A DNA stretch of 64,000 bases from positions 1 to 64,000 of the forward strand of contig NC_012669.1 of the NCBI RefSeq assembly GCF_000023105.1, written 5' to 3'. Position 1 is the stretch's first letter. Each line of letters starts with the position of its first letter. The notes below the pieces were generated by a model. It saw nothing but the letters and a program-made list of their open reading frames with translations, was not told where the DNA came from and searched no databases. Shown here piece after piece: positions 46,563-54,915 of this stretch. The position numbers and the translations under genes were made by a program. Source of the DNA: Beutenbergia cavernae DSM 12333. Its GTDB lineage: Bacteria; Actinomycetota; Actinomycetes; Actinomycetales; Beutenbergiaceae.

Positions 46563-47999
46563 TCATCCCCGAGATCTGACGGCGACCGCGAGGCGGGCGA
46601 CGGCGTCCTCCACCCGCGAGTCGGCGAGGTTCCCGTAGCCGAGGACGAGCTGGTCGGACCGGGCGACGCCGCCGTGCCCGGCCACGCCGCCGCCGAGATA
46701 GCGCGACATGGGGACGACGCCGACGTCGAGCTCGGCGGCGCGGGCGACGACGTCGGCGGCTCGGACGTCCGCCGGGAGCCGCAGGACGAGATGCATGCCG
46801 GCGGCGAGCCCGGAGACCGGGCAGTCGGGGAGACGCCGTCCCAGAGCCGCGACGAGTGCGTCGCGGCGGCGCCGCAGACCCGTCCGCACGGAGCGCAGGT
46901 GCCGCTCGTACCAGCCGCGCTCGATCATCTCGGCGACGATCTGCTCGGTCAGGACTCCCGGCGTCGGCGGCGCCCCGCCCGGTTCGGCGACGTCCGCCAG
47001 CAGCGCCGTCGGACCGACGAGCCACCCCAGCCCGACCGCCGAGGAGAGCGACTTCGACAGGGAGCCGAGCAGCACCACGTGCTGCGGGTCCAGCGCCTGC
47101 AGCGCGGCGACGGGCTTGCGGTCGTAGCGGAACTCGGCGTCGTAGTCGTCCTCGATGACGACGCCGTCGCGCTCGCGCGCCCACGCCGTCACCTCGGCAC
47201 GGCGCACGGGCGACATCGCGGCCCCCGTGGGGAACTGGTGTGCCGGGGTGAGGAGGACGGCGCGGACGTCGGGGTGCGCGCGGAGGTCGTCGACGCACAG
47301 TCCGTCGTCGTCGACGGCGATCGGCACCGTCTCGAGACCCGCCCGCCGCGCGAGGTCCGGCAGCACGGGCCAGCTCGGCTCCTCGACGGCGAGCCGGGTG
47401 TGCCCGGCAGCGACGAGGCGCCGGGCGAGCCAGCCCATCGCGCTGCCCGCGCCGGCCGTGACGACGAGCGCAGCCGCCCCCGTGTCGACGGCGCGCGAGC
47501 GCCGAAGGTACTCGGCGAGCAGGCGGCGCGTCCGTGGGTGCCCACCCGGGACGGCGCGGGCGAGGTCGTCGGCCGGGAGAGCGCTCAGCACCGTGCGCGT
47601 GGCCTCGACCCAGCGGTGACGCGGGAACGCGCGGAGGTCCGCAACACCCGGGGCGAGATCGTACGGCGCGCGGCGGGCGACGTCGTCGAGCATCGCGGCA
47701 GGTGGCGAGGCGGGCGGGGCGACGCCGGACCGGACGCGCGTGACCGACCCCGACCGGGCGGTGAGGTACCCCTCGACGGCGAGCTGCGCGTACGCCTCGG
47801 TCACCGCCCAGCGCGAGCAGCCGAGGTCGCGGGCGAGCGTGCGGCTCGGTGGGAGCGCCGCCCCGTCGGGGACCACGCCTGACGCGATGAGCGAGCGCAG
47901 CGCCGACGTGAGCCGGACGTGCAGGGGCCCGGTGTCACCGCCAGCGGGGGCCAGGTCGACAAGCGTGTCCCAGGCAAGATCGGTCTGGGATGCGCCCAT
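46563..47999 (-). CDS. MocR/PdxR-type transcriptional regulator
   Basis: A 478-aa fusion of an N-terminal GntR winged helix (LTSALRSLIASGVVPDGAALPPSRTLARDLGCSRWAVTEAYAQL, residues about 28-75) with a fold-type I aminotransferase-like domain that binds PLP through the lysine in GSLSKSLSSAVGLGWLV. Such proteins regulate vitamin B6, GABA or amino-acid genes. It is divergent from an aldo/keto reductase gene with about 70 bases between the starts, and likely controls it. ATG 47999 was preferred to a start 18 bases upstream that would overlap the putative operator. Confidence 0.92.
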   Translation of the reverse strand: MGASQTDLAWDTLVDLAPAGGDTGPLHVRLTSALRSLIASGVVPDGAALPPSRTLARDLGCSRWAVTEAYAQLAVEGYLTARSGSVTRVRSGVAPPASPPAAMLDDVARRAPYDLAPGVADLRAFPRHRWVEATRTVLSALPADDLARAVPGGHPRTRRLLAEYLRRSRAVDTGAAALVVTAGAGSAMGWLARRLVAAGHTRLAVEEPSWPVLPDLARRAGLETVPIAVDDDGLCVDDLRAHPDVRAVLLTPAHQFPTGAAMSPVRRAEVTAWARERDGVVIEDDYDAEFRYDRKPVAALQALDPQHVVLLGSLSKSLSSAVGLGWLVGPTALLADVAEPGGAPPTPGVLTEQIVAEMIERGWYERHLRSVRTGLRRRRDALVAALGRRLPDCPVSGLAAGMHLVLRLPADVRAADVVARAAELDVGVVPMSRYLGGGVAGHGGVARSDQLVLGYGNLADSRVEDAVARLAVAVRSRG

Positions 48000-48000
48000 G

Positions 48001-48040
48001 GAAGTGGACCGTAGCACCAGACCGTTTCGCCCCTAACGTG
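48001..48040. promoter_or_regulatory. Divergent promoter/operator of mocR-like gene and aldo/keto reductase
   Basis: GAAGTGGACCGTA at 48001-48013 resembles the AAAGTGG-W-(T)-CTA motif described for PdxR in Corynebacterium. GACCGT occurs twice (48007-48012 and 48020-48025), 13 bases apart, in direct orientation as is usual for MocR sites. TAACGT near 48033 could be a -10 for the reductase gene. All functional statements are inferred from motif similarity. Confidence 0.45.
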
Positions 48041-48067
48041 GTGTCGACACACAGCGAGAGGACCCTC

Positions 48068-49036
48068 ATGCGCGAGCTCACCCTGACCAGCGGCGACACC
48101 CACCTGTCCGTGAGTGCACTGTGCCTCGGCACGATGCTCATGGGCACACAGACCGACGCGGAGACGTCGTTCGCGATCCTCGACCGGTACTACGAGGCCG
48201 GCGGGCGGTTCCTCGACACCGCCAACAACTACAACCACTGGGGCGACGGGCACGGCCGGGACAGCGAGGAGCTCCTCGGCCGGTGGCTCGCCGCGCGTGG
48301 CACTGCCGGCGAGATGGTCGTCGCGACGAAGGCCGGCGCGGCGAAGAAGGATCCGGCGCTGCCGTTGTCCACGACGCCGCCCACGAACTACCAGGGCCTC
48401 GAGGCGTCGATCGTGCGGCGCGAGGCGGAGCAGAGCCTGCGCACGCTCGGCGTCGAACGGCTCGACGTGTACTACGGGCACGTCGACGACCGCGACCTCG
48501 GCGTCGAGGAGATTGCCCAGACCTTTGGGGAGCTCGCCAAGGCCGGCACGATCGGCGTGCCCGGGCTGAGCAACACCACCACGTGGCGGTTCGCCGAGGC
48601 CCGGGCGGCGGCGGCACGGGTCGGGCTGCCGGAGTTCGGCGCGATCCAGCAGGAGAGCACGTACCTGCAGCCGCGTCCCGGCTCCCGGGCGGCGAACTAC
48701 GTGAACGGGGAGCTGCTCGACTACGCGGACTCGCATCCGGACGTGACGATCCTGGCGTACGCGCCGCAGTCACAGGGCGTGTACGCGAACCCGGCGAAGT
48801 CGCTTCGGCCGGAGCTCGACCATCCCGCGACGCCGTCGCGCTGGGCTGTGCTGCGGGACGTCGCCGAGGAGCTCGGCGCGACCCAGAACCAGGTGGTCCT
48901 CGCGTGGCTGCTCGGCGGCGACGTGCCACAGCTCCCGGTGTTCGGGGCCAGCAGCGTGGCCCAGCTGGACGAGGCGCTCGGCGCGCTGACGCTGGAGATC
49001 CCGGCGGAGCTGCGGGCGCGGCTCGACGCGGCCTAA
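48068..49036 (+). CDS. Aldo/keto reductase
   Basis: A 322-aa NADPH-dependent oxidoreductase with the TIM-barrel AKR fold. The catalytic tetrad can be read: Asp in RFLDTANNY, Tyr in the same motif, Lys in VVATKAG, and His in VYYGHVDDRD. The late NADP-binding strand appears in LPVFGASSVAQLDEAL. The substrate is unknown; pairing with a PLP-dependent regulator makes a pyridoxal-type or amino-sugar aldehyde possible but unproven. ATG 48068 follows AGAGGA. Divergent from the MocR gene. Confidence 0.9.
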   Translation: MRELTLTSGDTHLSVSALCLGTMLMGTQTDAETSFAILDRYYEAGGRFLDTANNYNHWGDGHGRDSEELLGRWLAARGTAGEMVVATKAGAAKKDPALPLSTTPPTNYQGLEASIVRREAEQSLRTLGVERLDVYYGHVDDRDLGVEEIAQTFGELAKAGTIGVPGLSNTTTWRFAEARAAAARVGLPEFGAIQQESTYLQPRPGSRAANYVNGELLDYADSHPDVTILAYAPQSQGVYANPAKSLRPELDHPATPSRWAVLRDVAEELGATQNQVVLAWLLGGDVPQLPVFGASSVAQLDEALGALTLEIPAELRARLDAA

Positions 49037-49046
49037 CCCCGGTTCA

Positions 49047-49145
49047 CGAGAGGCTCGTGGCCCGGCTCCGAGAGGTTTGTGGTCGGGCCACGAACCTCTC
49101 GCGGTGCGGCCACGAACCTCTCGCGGTGCGGCCACGAACCTCTCG
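49047..49145. repeat. 22-bp periodic array with both orientations
   Basis: A 14-base word, CCACGAACCTCTCG, appears at 49088, 49110 and 49132, exactly 22 bases apart. Upstream, its reverse-orientation variants begin at 49047 and 49069, again 22 bases apart. The inner pair (49069-49082 with 49088-49101) forms a 14-bp stem with a 5-base loop. The array starts 10 bases after the aldo/keto reductase stop and ends about 75 bases before the nitroreductase start. Confidence 0.8.
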
Positions 49146-49219
49146 CGACGTGGGTCCCGGGCCTCGGGACGCGCCGCGCACTGCGAGCGCCGGCCCGGGC
49201 CGGGCTGCAGGATGGGGGC

Positions 49220-49780
49220 ATGTCCACCCCCACCGAGCCCGCGCCGTCGTCCGACGAGTTCCTCCCTGAGCTGCGCGCGCTGCGCCAGTCACGGTTCTTC
49301 ACGGACCGTCCGGTGCCGCGCGAGGACCTGGAACGCATCCTCGACATTGCCCGGTGGACCGGCAGCGCGAAGAACAGTCAGCCGTGGCACCTGGTGGTCG
49401 TCGAGGACCGCGAGACCAACGCGGAGCTCGCCACCTACGGCGCGTTCACGCAGTTCCTCGCCGGCGTCGCGGCGTCGATCGTCATCGTGCTCGACGGCGA
49501 CGGGCGCAGCCAGGCGTACGACGAGGGACGGCTGTCGGAGCGGGCCATGCTCGCGGCCGCGCACCTCGGGCTCGGGAGTGGGACGGCGTGGTTCGGTACG
49601 TCCGAGGCGCGTGCGCAGGTCCGCGAGCTGCTCGGCATCCCGGAGCACCTGCATCCGTACTCGGCCGTGGGCCTCGGGTACACGGACGCGAGCCGGGCGC
49701 AGGCGGCCCCCGCGCTGCGCGGCCGCAAGCCGTTCGAGGAGATCGTCAGCTGGGGCCGGTACTCAGGTCCCGCCACATGA
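49220..49780 (+). CDS. Nitroreductase family protein
   Basis: A 186-aa FMN-dependent oxidoreductase. The start region LRALRQSRFFTDRPVPREDLERILDIARWTGSAKNSQPWHLVVVED carries the FMN-contacting Arg/Ser and the SxxNxQPW motif; the C-terminal part (GTAWFGTSEARAQVRELLGIPEHLHPYSAVGLGYTD) has the second FMN segment. The substrate is unknown; such enzymes reduce nitro compounds, quinones or flavins. ATG 49220 follows GGATGGGGG weakly. Its 3' end overlaps the convergent acetyltransferase gene by 35 bases. Confidence 0.9.
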   Translation: MSTPTEPAPSSDEFLPELRALRQSRFFTDRPVPREDLERILDIARWTGSAKNSQPWHLVVVEDRETNAELATYGAFTQFLAGVAASIVIVLDGDGRSQAYDEGRLSERAMLAAAHLGLGSGTAWFGTSEARAQVRELLGIPEHLHPYSAVGLGYTDASRAQAAPALRGRKPFEEIVSWGRYSGPAT

Positions 49781-50270
49781 CGTGCAGCCCGACGGGTCCG
49801 GCGCTCGGGTGATCGAAAGCCCGTGGCACCGTCGCGAGGACGTCGAAGCCCAGGGAACGCCACAGCCGGACCGCCGCGGTGTTCGTCTCGACCACCGCGT
49901 TGAACTGCATCGCGCGGTAACCCTCCTGGCACGCCGCTCCCAGGACGTGCTGGGCGAGCGCTCGGCCGATCCCGCGACCGGCGTGCGCCGGGTCGACCAT
50001 GAAGCCGGCGTTCGCGACGTGGGCGCCGGCGGCCGGCTGGTTGGGGTGCAGCTCCGCCGTGCCGACCACGAGAGGGACCGGGACGTCGTCGTCCACGCGC
50101 TCGTCGACGGCGACGAACACCCGGCCGCCCGGCTTGCCCGTCCACCAGGCTCGGGCGGCCTCCTCGCTCGTGTCGCGGGGCCAGCAGTACGCCTCGCCGG
50201 CCGCGACGATCTCGCGGAGGAACGGCCAGATCGCCGGCCAGTCGGCGGCCGTCGCGTCGCGGATGATCAC
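49746..50270 (-). CDS. GNAT family N-acetyltransferase
   Basis: A 174-aa acetyl-CoA-dependent transferase. It starts MIIRDATAADWPAIWPFLRE and has the GNAT core: VGTAELHPNQPAAGAHVANAGFMVDPAHAGRGIGRALAQHVL, with the pyrophosphate-binding R/Q-x-x-G-x-G/A motif AGRGIGRA, then FNAVVETNTAAVRLWRSLGF. The substrate cannot be told. The start at GTG 50270 matches the family; the frame is open upstream into sequence that looks non-coding. The 3' end overlaps the nitroreductase gene. Confidence 0.9.
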   Translation of the reverse strand: MIIRDATAADWPAIWPFLREIVAAGEAYCWPRDTSEEAARAWWTGKPGGRVFVAVDERVDDDVPVPLVVGTAELHPNQPAAGAHVANAGFMVDPAHAGRGIGRALAQHVLGAACQEGYRAMQFNAVVETNTAAVRLWRSLGFDVLATVPRAFDHPSAGPVGLHVMWRDLSTGPS

Positions 50271-50341
50271 GACGCCGACGCTAGCCGCTCGCCGGAGGGT
50301 CGTCGGCCCCGATGTGGGTGGCAGGCCGTACGGTGCGGCGG

Positions 50342-51277
50342 GTGAGCCTGCCGACGCCGATCGCCACCGCCCGCCCGGACGCATCCCTCCTCCCGCGGCG
50401 CCTCGTCCCCGGCGACGCCGTCGCCCTCGTCTCGCCGGCGAGCACGCCGTCGGCCGAGTGGATCGACTGGAGCGTCGGCACGCTCGAGTCGTGGGGGCTC
50501 GAGGTGCGCGTCGGGGCGCACGCGCTCGACGCCCAGGGCATCCTGGCGGGCGACGACGCGGCCCGGCTGGCGGATCTCAACGCCGCGCTGCGGGACCCGG
50601 CGGTGCGCGCCGTGCTGACGACGCGCGGCGGCGTCGGCAGCATGCGGCTGATTCCCGGCGTCGACGTCGACGCGCTCGTCAGCGACCCGAAACTGCTCGT
50701 GGGGTTCAGCGACATCACGGCCCTGCACCAGGTGTGGCAGGGCGTGGGCGTCCCGTCGCTGCACGGCGCCGTGGCCGGAGCCCACGCGGACGGCGTGCGG
50801 CGCCTCCTGATGACCGACGAACCGGCGGTGGTCGGCACCCAGGCGGGGACGCTGACGGCGGAGCTGACGTCCGGCGGCCGGGCGGAGGGGAGCCTCGCGG
50901 GTGGCAGCCTCGAACAGCTCGCGCGGTGCGTGGGCGTCGTGGACGTGCCGTGGGACGGGCGGGTGCTGCTGCTCGAGGCGAACCGTGCGTCCGGGCTCGG
51001 GATGATCGAGCGTCCCTTGGCGCAGCTCGCACTGTCGGGCGTGCTTTCCCGGGTCGCGGGCGTCGCGCTCGGCAGCTTCGACGAGTTCACTGATCACGTC
51101 GACCGCGGCTGGACGGTGCTCGACGTGCTGCGCTCCTGGCTCGACCCGCTCGGCGTCCCGGTGCTCGGTGGGCTCCCGCTCGGGCACCTGGAGGACACAC
51201 TGACCGTGCCGCTCGGCGTGCCCTGCACGCTGGACGCGGACGCGGGCACGCTCACCGTCTCGCCGGGGGTGCGCTAG
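50342..51277 (+). CDS. LD-carboxypeptidase (peptidase family S66)
   Basis: A 311-aa enzyme of the MccF/LD-carboxypeptidase family, which trims murein tetrapeptides in peptidoglycan recycling or cleaves microcin-like adducts. Active-site elements are visible: the nucleophile serine in LVGFSDITALH, the glutamate in LLLEANRA, and the histidine in LPLGHLEDTLTVPLG. The start region PGDAVALVSPAST is typical. No signal peptide, so it acts in the cytosol. GTG 50342 was chosen; the frame is open 10 codons further up. Divergent from the acetyltransferase gene. Confidence 0.92.
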   Translation: MSLPTPIATARPDASLLPRRLVPGDAVALVSPASTPSAEWIDWSVGTLESWGLEVRVGAHALDAQGILAGDDAARLADLNAALRDPAVRAVLTTRGGVGSMRLIPGVDVDALVSDPKLLVGFSDITALHQVWQGVGVPSLHGAVAGAHADGVRRLLMTDEPAVVGTQAGTLTAELTSGGRAEGSLAGGSLEQLARCVGVVDVPWDGRVLLLEANRASGLGMIERPLAQLALSGVLSRVAGVALGSFDEFTDHVDRGWTVLDVLRSWLDPLGVPVLGGLPLGHLEDTLTVPLGVPCTLDADAGTLTVSPGVR

Positions 51278-51325
51278 CACGCGAGCGGTGCGGGTCACCC
51301 TCGACCCAGGGCTACGGTCGTCCGA

Positions 51326-52558
51326 GTGACCACTCCCCGCTTCTCCGGCGCCCGGTCCGGCGCGGGGCTCCTCCTGCTGGCCGTGCTGCTGTGCGCCCTG
51401 AACCTCCGCGCGGCGATCACCGCGCTGCCCCCGGTGGTGGGCGACGTCAGCGCCGAGCTCGGGCTCACCGCCGGACAGGTCGGTCTGCTGACCGGTGTGC
51501 CCGTGCTCTGCTTCGCCGTCGCGACGCCGGCCGCGTCGGGCGCGCTCGGCCGGTGGGGCGTCAGCCGCTGCGGCACCGTCGCTCTCGTGGCGATCGCCGT
51601 GGGCAGCCTGGTGCGCTCGGTCGACGGCTTCGCGGTCGCGCTCGCCGGCACGGTGCTCATCGGCCTCGGCATCACGATCGGCAACGTCACCCTCCCGTTC
51701 CTCATCGGGCGGGACTTTCCGAGCGCCGTCGCCATGGTCACCGGGTTGTACACCGCGGCACTCAACGTCGGTACAACGCTGACGACGTCCCTGACGGCGC
51801 CGCTCGCCGGTCTCACCGGGTGGCGGTTCGCGATCGCGTCGTGGTCGCTGCTCGCCGTCGTGGCGCTCGCCGTGTGGTGGCGCGCCTTCGCCCGCCGACC
51901 TGCACCCGAGGTGCCGCCACCGCCCGCGGCGGGAACGCCGTCGTCGCCCCCTCCGCAGCAGGGCGAACGATCCGTGCTGCGCCTCGGCATCACATGGCTG
52001 CTCGCCGCGACCTTCGCCACCCAGGCGTTCAGCTTCTACGGCGTCACGGCGTGGCTGCCGACGCTGCTGCGCGACACCGTCGGGATCCCGGCCGACTCCG
52101 CCGGTGGTGCGGCGGCGGTGTTCCAGGTGTTCGCGATCGTCGGGGGTGTGGGGGTGCCGCTCGCGCTGGCGCGGCGCGCCTCGATCCGAGCCGTGGCGCT
52201 GACGATGAGCGCGTTCTGGCTCACCCTGCCGATCGGCCTGCTCCTGCGCCCGGAGTCGTGGGCCTGGTGGGCGTCGATCGCCGGCATCTCGCAGGGCGGC
52301 ATGTTCGCCGTGATCTTCACGCTCGTGGCCTGGCGCGCGCCGAGCCAGTCCGCGTCGCGGCGCACGTCCGCCACCGTGCAGACGATCGGGTACTCGGTCG
52401 CCGCGCTCGCGCCGCCGCTGCTCGGCGTGGTGCACACGGGGACGGATGGCTGGACGGCGCCGCTCGTCGTCGTCCTGTGCGCGCTGCTCGCGATGACGGG
52501 GTGTGTCGCCGTCGCCTCCGCTGCACCCTCGGCGCGGGGGCGAGAGAAGCCGGCATGA
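51326..52558 (+). CDS. MFS transporter of the CynX/NimT type
   Basis: A 410-aa major facilitator with 12 predicted membrane segments and a central Pro-rich cytoplasmic loop (EVPPPPAAGTPSSPPPQQGE). The start ALNLRAAITALPPVVGDVSAELGL is the signature of the CynX/NimT group (cyanate or nitroimidazole type transporters). The transported compound is unknown. GTG 51326 lies 48 bases after the LD-carboxypeptidase stop, probably in one transcript. Convergent with the next gene with only 9 bases between. Confidence 0.9.
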   Translation: MTTPRFSGARSGAGLLLLAVLLCALNLRAAITALPPVVGDVSAELGLTAGQVGLLTGVPVLCFAVATPAASGALGRWGVSRCGTVALVAIAVGSLVRSVDGFAVALAGTVLIGLGITIGNVTLPFLIGRDFPSAVAMVTGLYTAALNVGTTLTTSLTAPLAGLTGWRFAIASWSLLAVVALAVWWRAFARRPAPEVPPPPAAGTPSSPPPQQGERSVLRLGITWLLAATFATQAFSFYGVTAWLPTLLRDTVGIPADSAGGAAAVFQVFAIVGGVGVPLALARRASIRAVALTMSAFWLTLPIGLLLRPESWAWWASIAGISQGGMFAVIFTLVAWRAPSQSASRRTSATVQTIGYSVAALAPPLLGVVHTGTDGWTAPLVVVLCALLAMTGCVAVASAAPSARGREKPA

Positions 52559-52567
52559 CCGCGCCGG

Positions 52568-53443
52568 CTAGCCGAGGTCCACGTCCCAGCCGCAGGCCAG
52601 CGCGAAGTACTCGCCGAGCGAGCGGCGCGTGGCCTGAGGCAGGTGCACGTAGAACAGGTCCTCGGCGACGCCGTCGACGACGCTGCGGATCGGCACGAAC
52701 TTGCCGCGCTTGTCGTCCGCGTACGCGTGCTGGTCGCAGCGGACCGCCGTGAACCACAAGGTCACGCGGGCGCCGTCGTCCGGGAGATCGAGCAGCGCCG
52801 GGTCGCTCCACACCGGACCTCCGAGCGGCGCCAGCAGCTGTGTGCCGCCCACCTCGGCGACGCTCACCTCCGGCCCGCCGGGCACCGGCACGACGGTCAG
52901 CTCGAGGCCCCCGACCAGGTGCCCGTCGCGTTCCTCGATGCGCACGTCGTCACCGAACGTGGCGGTCGCGCCCGCCGCGAACGCCTGCTCGGCGCAGTCC
53001 TCGGAGTGGGCGCGGTCGAGGTAGCCGTCGGGGTCGGCGGCCGGCACCTCGACCCGGGCGGCGAGGCCGTCCTCCGTCTCGACGTCGAGAACGGCGTGCG
53101 CACCGCCGTCGCCGATCTCCCCGCACAGCGGGACGCCGAGCCGCACGTACATGGCTCGCGTGATACCCGGCCGCAGTGCCACCGTGCGGTCCGCCGTCTT
53201 CGGCTCGTTCTGGGCGGTGATCGGCGCCTCGAGGTTCGCACCGGTGACGACGAGCGGGACCTCGCCGTCGTTGGTGATCCGCAGCTCGATCACGCGCTCG
53301 CCCCAGTCGATGCGGCCCTGGTACACCTCGACGCTCAGGCCGTCGAGCGCCTCGTGGGGGAACGGCGCCGGCGGCGTGCACGCCGCGGCGGCGAGGCTGG
53401 CGGCGAGCGCGCACGCCAGCGCGGCGGCTCGACGTGGGACCAC
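52568..53443 (-). CDS. Putative secreted lipoprotein, hypothetical
   Basis: A 291-aa protein with an N-terminal signal: basic start MVPRRAAA, a hydrophobic Ala/Leu stretch and a weak lipobox AAAC near residue 21 followed by TPPAPFPHEA. The mature part is beta-rich (YQGRIDWGERVIELRITNDGEVPLVVTGANL) with an immunoglobulin-like look, and contains cysteine pairs (LCGE, EDCAEQ, RCDQ, LACGWD). I do not recognise the family. GTG 53443 is preceded by AAGGAG. It is divergent from the DUF4232 gene, which may be functionally linked. Confidence 0.75.
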   Translation of the reverse strand: MVPRRAAALACALAASLAAAACTPPAPFPHEALDGLSVEVYQGRIDWGERVIELRITNDGEVPLVVTGANLEAPITAQNEPKTADRTVALRPGITRAMYVRLGVPLCGEIGDGGAHAVLDVETEDGLAARVEVPAADPDGYLDRAHSEDCAEQAFAAGATATFGDDVRIEERDGHLVGGLELTVVPVPGGPEVSVAEVGGTQLLAPLGGPVWSDPALLDLPDDGARVTLWFTAVRCDQHAYADDKRGKFVPIRSVVDGVAEDLFYVHLPQATRRSLGEYFALACGWDVDLG

Positions 53444-53587
53444 GACACGCGCTCCTTCGCTGACGACGACGTCCCGCACAGTCTCGCCGTGCCCTCCGTG
53501 TGCGTCGAGGGGCGGATGCGGTGAAGGTGCCGGCGCGGTGCGGTGAAGCCCGACGACGACGGCGGTGAGTGCGTCTAGCGTGCCGGG

Positions 53588-54091
53588 GTGCGAGTGCGTC
53601 GGGTGGCGGTCGTGGTGCCTCCGGAGGGTGCACCGCCGGCGTGCGATCCGGGCGTCCTCGCGGTGCGGCTGCACGGCGCCGACGCGTTCACCGGGCACCG
53701 CCTGCTCGGCCTGGCCGTCCGGAACGCGGGGGACACCGCGTGCTCCCTGTCCGGCTACCCGGACCTGGCCTTCCGGGCAGCCTCGGGGGAGCTCGTCGAT
53801 GCGTCGGTGCTCGACGGCGACCCGTTCGGCGCACGTGACCTGGGCGCCCGACCGCTCGTGCTCGACCCGGGTGCGGAGGCGTTCGCGGTGGCCGGCTGGG
53901 GCGCGATGTCGACGTCGCTCGACCCCGACGTGACGGTCGCCGTGCTGCTCACACCGCCCGGAGGGGCGAACCCCGTGGAGCTCCCGGTGACGTCCATCCC
54001 CGGCTACGCGCCCGGTTCCTCCCTCGACGTGCTCGACGGCGGCGAGGTCACGGTCACGGCCTGGGCCGCGCGCTTCGAGGACCTCCTCTGA
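53588..54091 (+). CDS. DUF4232-like protein
   Basis: A 167-aa protein resembling DUF4232 domains: LAVRLHGADAFTGHRLLGLAVRNAGDTACSLSGYPDLAF (the Cys-x-Leu-x-Gly-Tyr-Pro motif is diagnostic) followed by WGAMSTSLDPDVTVAVLLTPPGG. DUF4232 is normally extracellular and lipid-anchored in Actinobacteria, yet here no signal peptide is visible from GTG 53588 or a second GTG at 53606, so either the true start is elsewhere or the protein is cytosolic. Function unknown. Convergent with the GyrI-like gene, 3 bases apart. Confidence 0.72.
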   Translation: MRVRRVAVVVPPEGAPPACDPGVLAVRLHGADAFTGHRLLGLAVRNAGDTACSLSGYPDLAFRAASGELVDASVLDGDPFGARDLGARPLVLDPGAEAFAVAGWGAMSTSLDPDVTVAVLLTPPGGANPVELPVTSIPGYAPGSSLDVLDGGEVTVTAWAARFEDLL

Positions 54092-54094
54092 GCG

Positions 54095-54730
54095 CTACGG
54101 GGCCGGCGCGACCGGCTGCCGGATCACCGTGCGCAGCTTCTCGGGCGCCGTCCGCCGCGGGTCGCCGAGGTAGATCTCGTGGTGGTGACCCGTGGGGACG
54201 AGGCCGAGCTGCGGCAGGTAGCGCTCGTGGAGCTCGGCGAGCACGGGTGTCTCGTCGTCGTACGACCCGAGGTGCAGCACCTGCGCGCACAGCCCCTCGT
54301 GCATCCGCTCGAGCCGGACGTCGGAGATCGCCGGCAGTCCCTTCTTCGCCTGCGCGGCCGCGGCGGCCTGCGTCACCTGCGCCCCGGTGAGGCGCTCGGG
54401 CAGCGTGATGAGCATCCGCCAGTGCCACTTCTCCTTGGCCCGCGCGGTGAACACGGCCGGGTCGGGCGACCACCACAGGCCCTCGAGCGGTCCGACGACG
54501 AACTCGAACCCGTCCCGCTTGCTCGCGAACCGGAGCGTGTACGCGACGGCGTAGAGCGCCTCGACCGCGCGCGCGTACGCCTCCGACGTGTTCGGGTCCC
54601 CCTCGCCGTCGACCGCGAGGAACTGCTGCGGCGGGACGTCGAGCAGGTCCCAGGCGCGGTTCTTCGGGGCGTAGAGGGCGGGGAGCTCCCGCTTGACGTC
54701 GAACGGCACGTCCCCATTCTTGCCCGGCAT
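54095..54730 (-). CDS. GyrI-like small-molecule-binding domain protein
   Basis: A 211-aa single-domain protein of the GyrI-like (SHS2/BmrR effector) group. It begins KRELPALYAPKNRAWDLLDVPPQQFLAVDGEGDPNTSEAYARAVEALYAVAYTL, the family start, and shows EGLWWSPD, HWRMLITLPERLT, MHEGLCAQVLHLGSYDDE and HHHEIYLGDPRRTAPEKLRTVIRQPV at the end. These proteins bind hydrophobic or cationic compounds and may be hydrolases. ATG 54730. The two 38-base repeats at 54759-54840 lie directly upstream. Confidence 0.9.
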   Translation of the reverse strand: MPGKNGDVPFDVKRELPALYAPKNRAWDLLDVPPQQFLAVDGEGDPNTSEAYARAVEALYAVAYTLRFASKRDGFEFVVGPLEGLWWSPDPAVFTARAKEKWHWRMLITLPERLTGAQVTQAAAAAQAKKGLPAISDVRLERMHEGLCAQVLHLGSYDDETPVLAELHERYLPQLGLVPTGHHHEIYLGDPRRTAPEKLRTVIRQPVAPAP

Positions 54731-54758
54731 GCCGGGAGGGGCAGGGTGGTCTCGCGCT

Positions 54759-54840
54759 GCTACGGCAGTGACCCACGGGGCGGGTCAGTGACGTAGCGCC
54801 GCGCTACGGCAGTGACCCACGGGGCGGGTCAGTGACGTAG
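54759..54840. repeat. Two identical 38-bp imperfect palindromes
   Basis: The same 38 bases occur at 54759-54796 and 54803-54840 (period 44). Each copy runs from GCTACGGCAGTGACCC to GGGTCAGTGACGTAG, an imperfect inverted repeat with arms differing at two positions around ACGGGGC. They stand upstream of the GyrI-like gene and downstream of the alpha-galactosidase gene, both on the minus strand. Confidence 0.85.
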
Positions 54841-54915
54841 CTGCGTGAGATGGGGGAAGGCCCTGCGGGTCGTGGACTCGCGGCGTCGCCCGGCGTCGCT
54901 CGGAGTCGCCCGGCG

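Noticed and set aside
49047-49145. Possible CRISPR array
   Set aside because: Units are 14 bases with 8-base gaps, orientation flips within the array, gap sequences are themselves repeated, and no cas genes are present.
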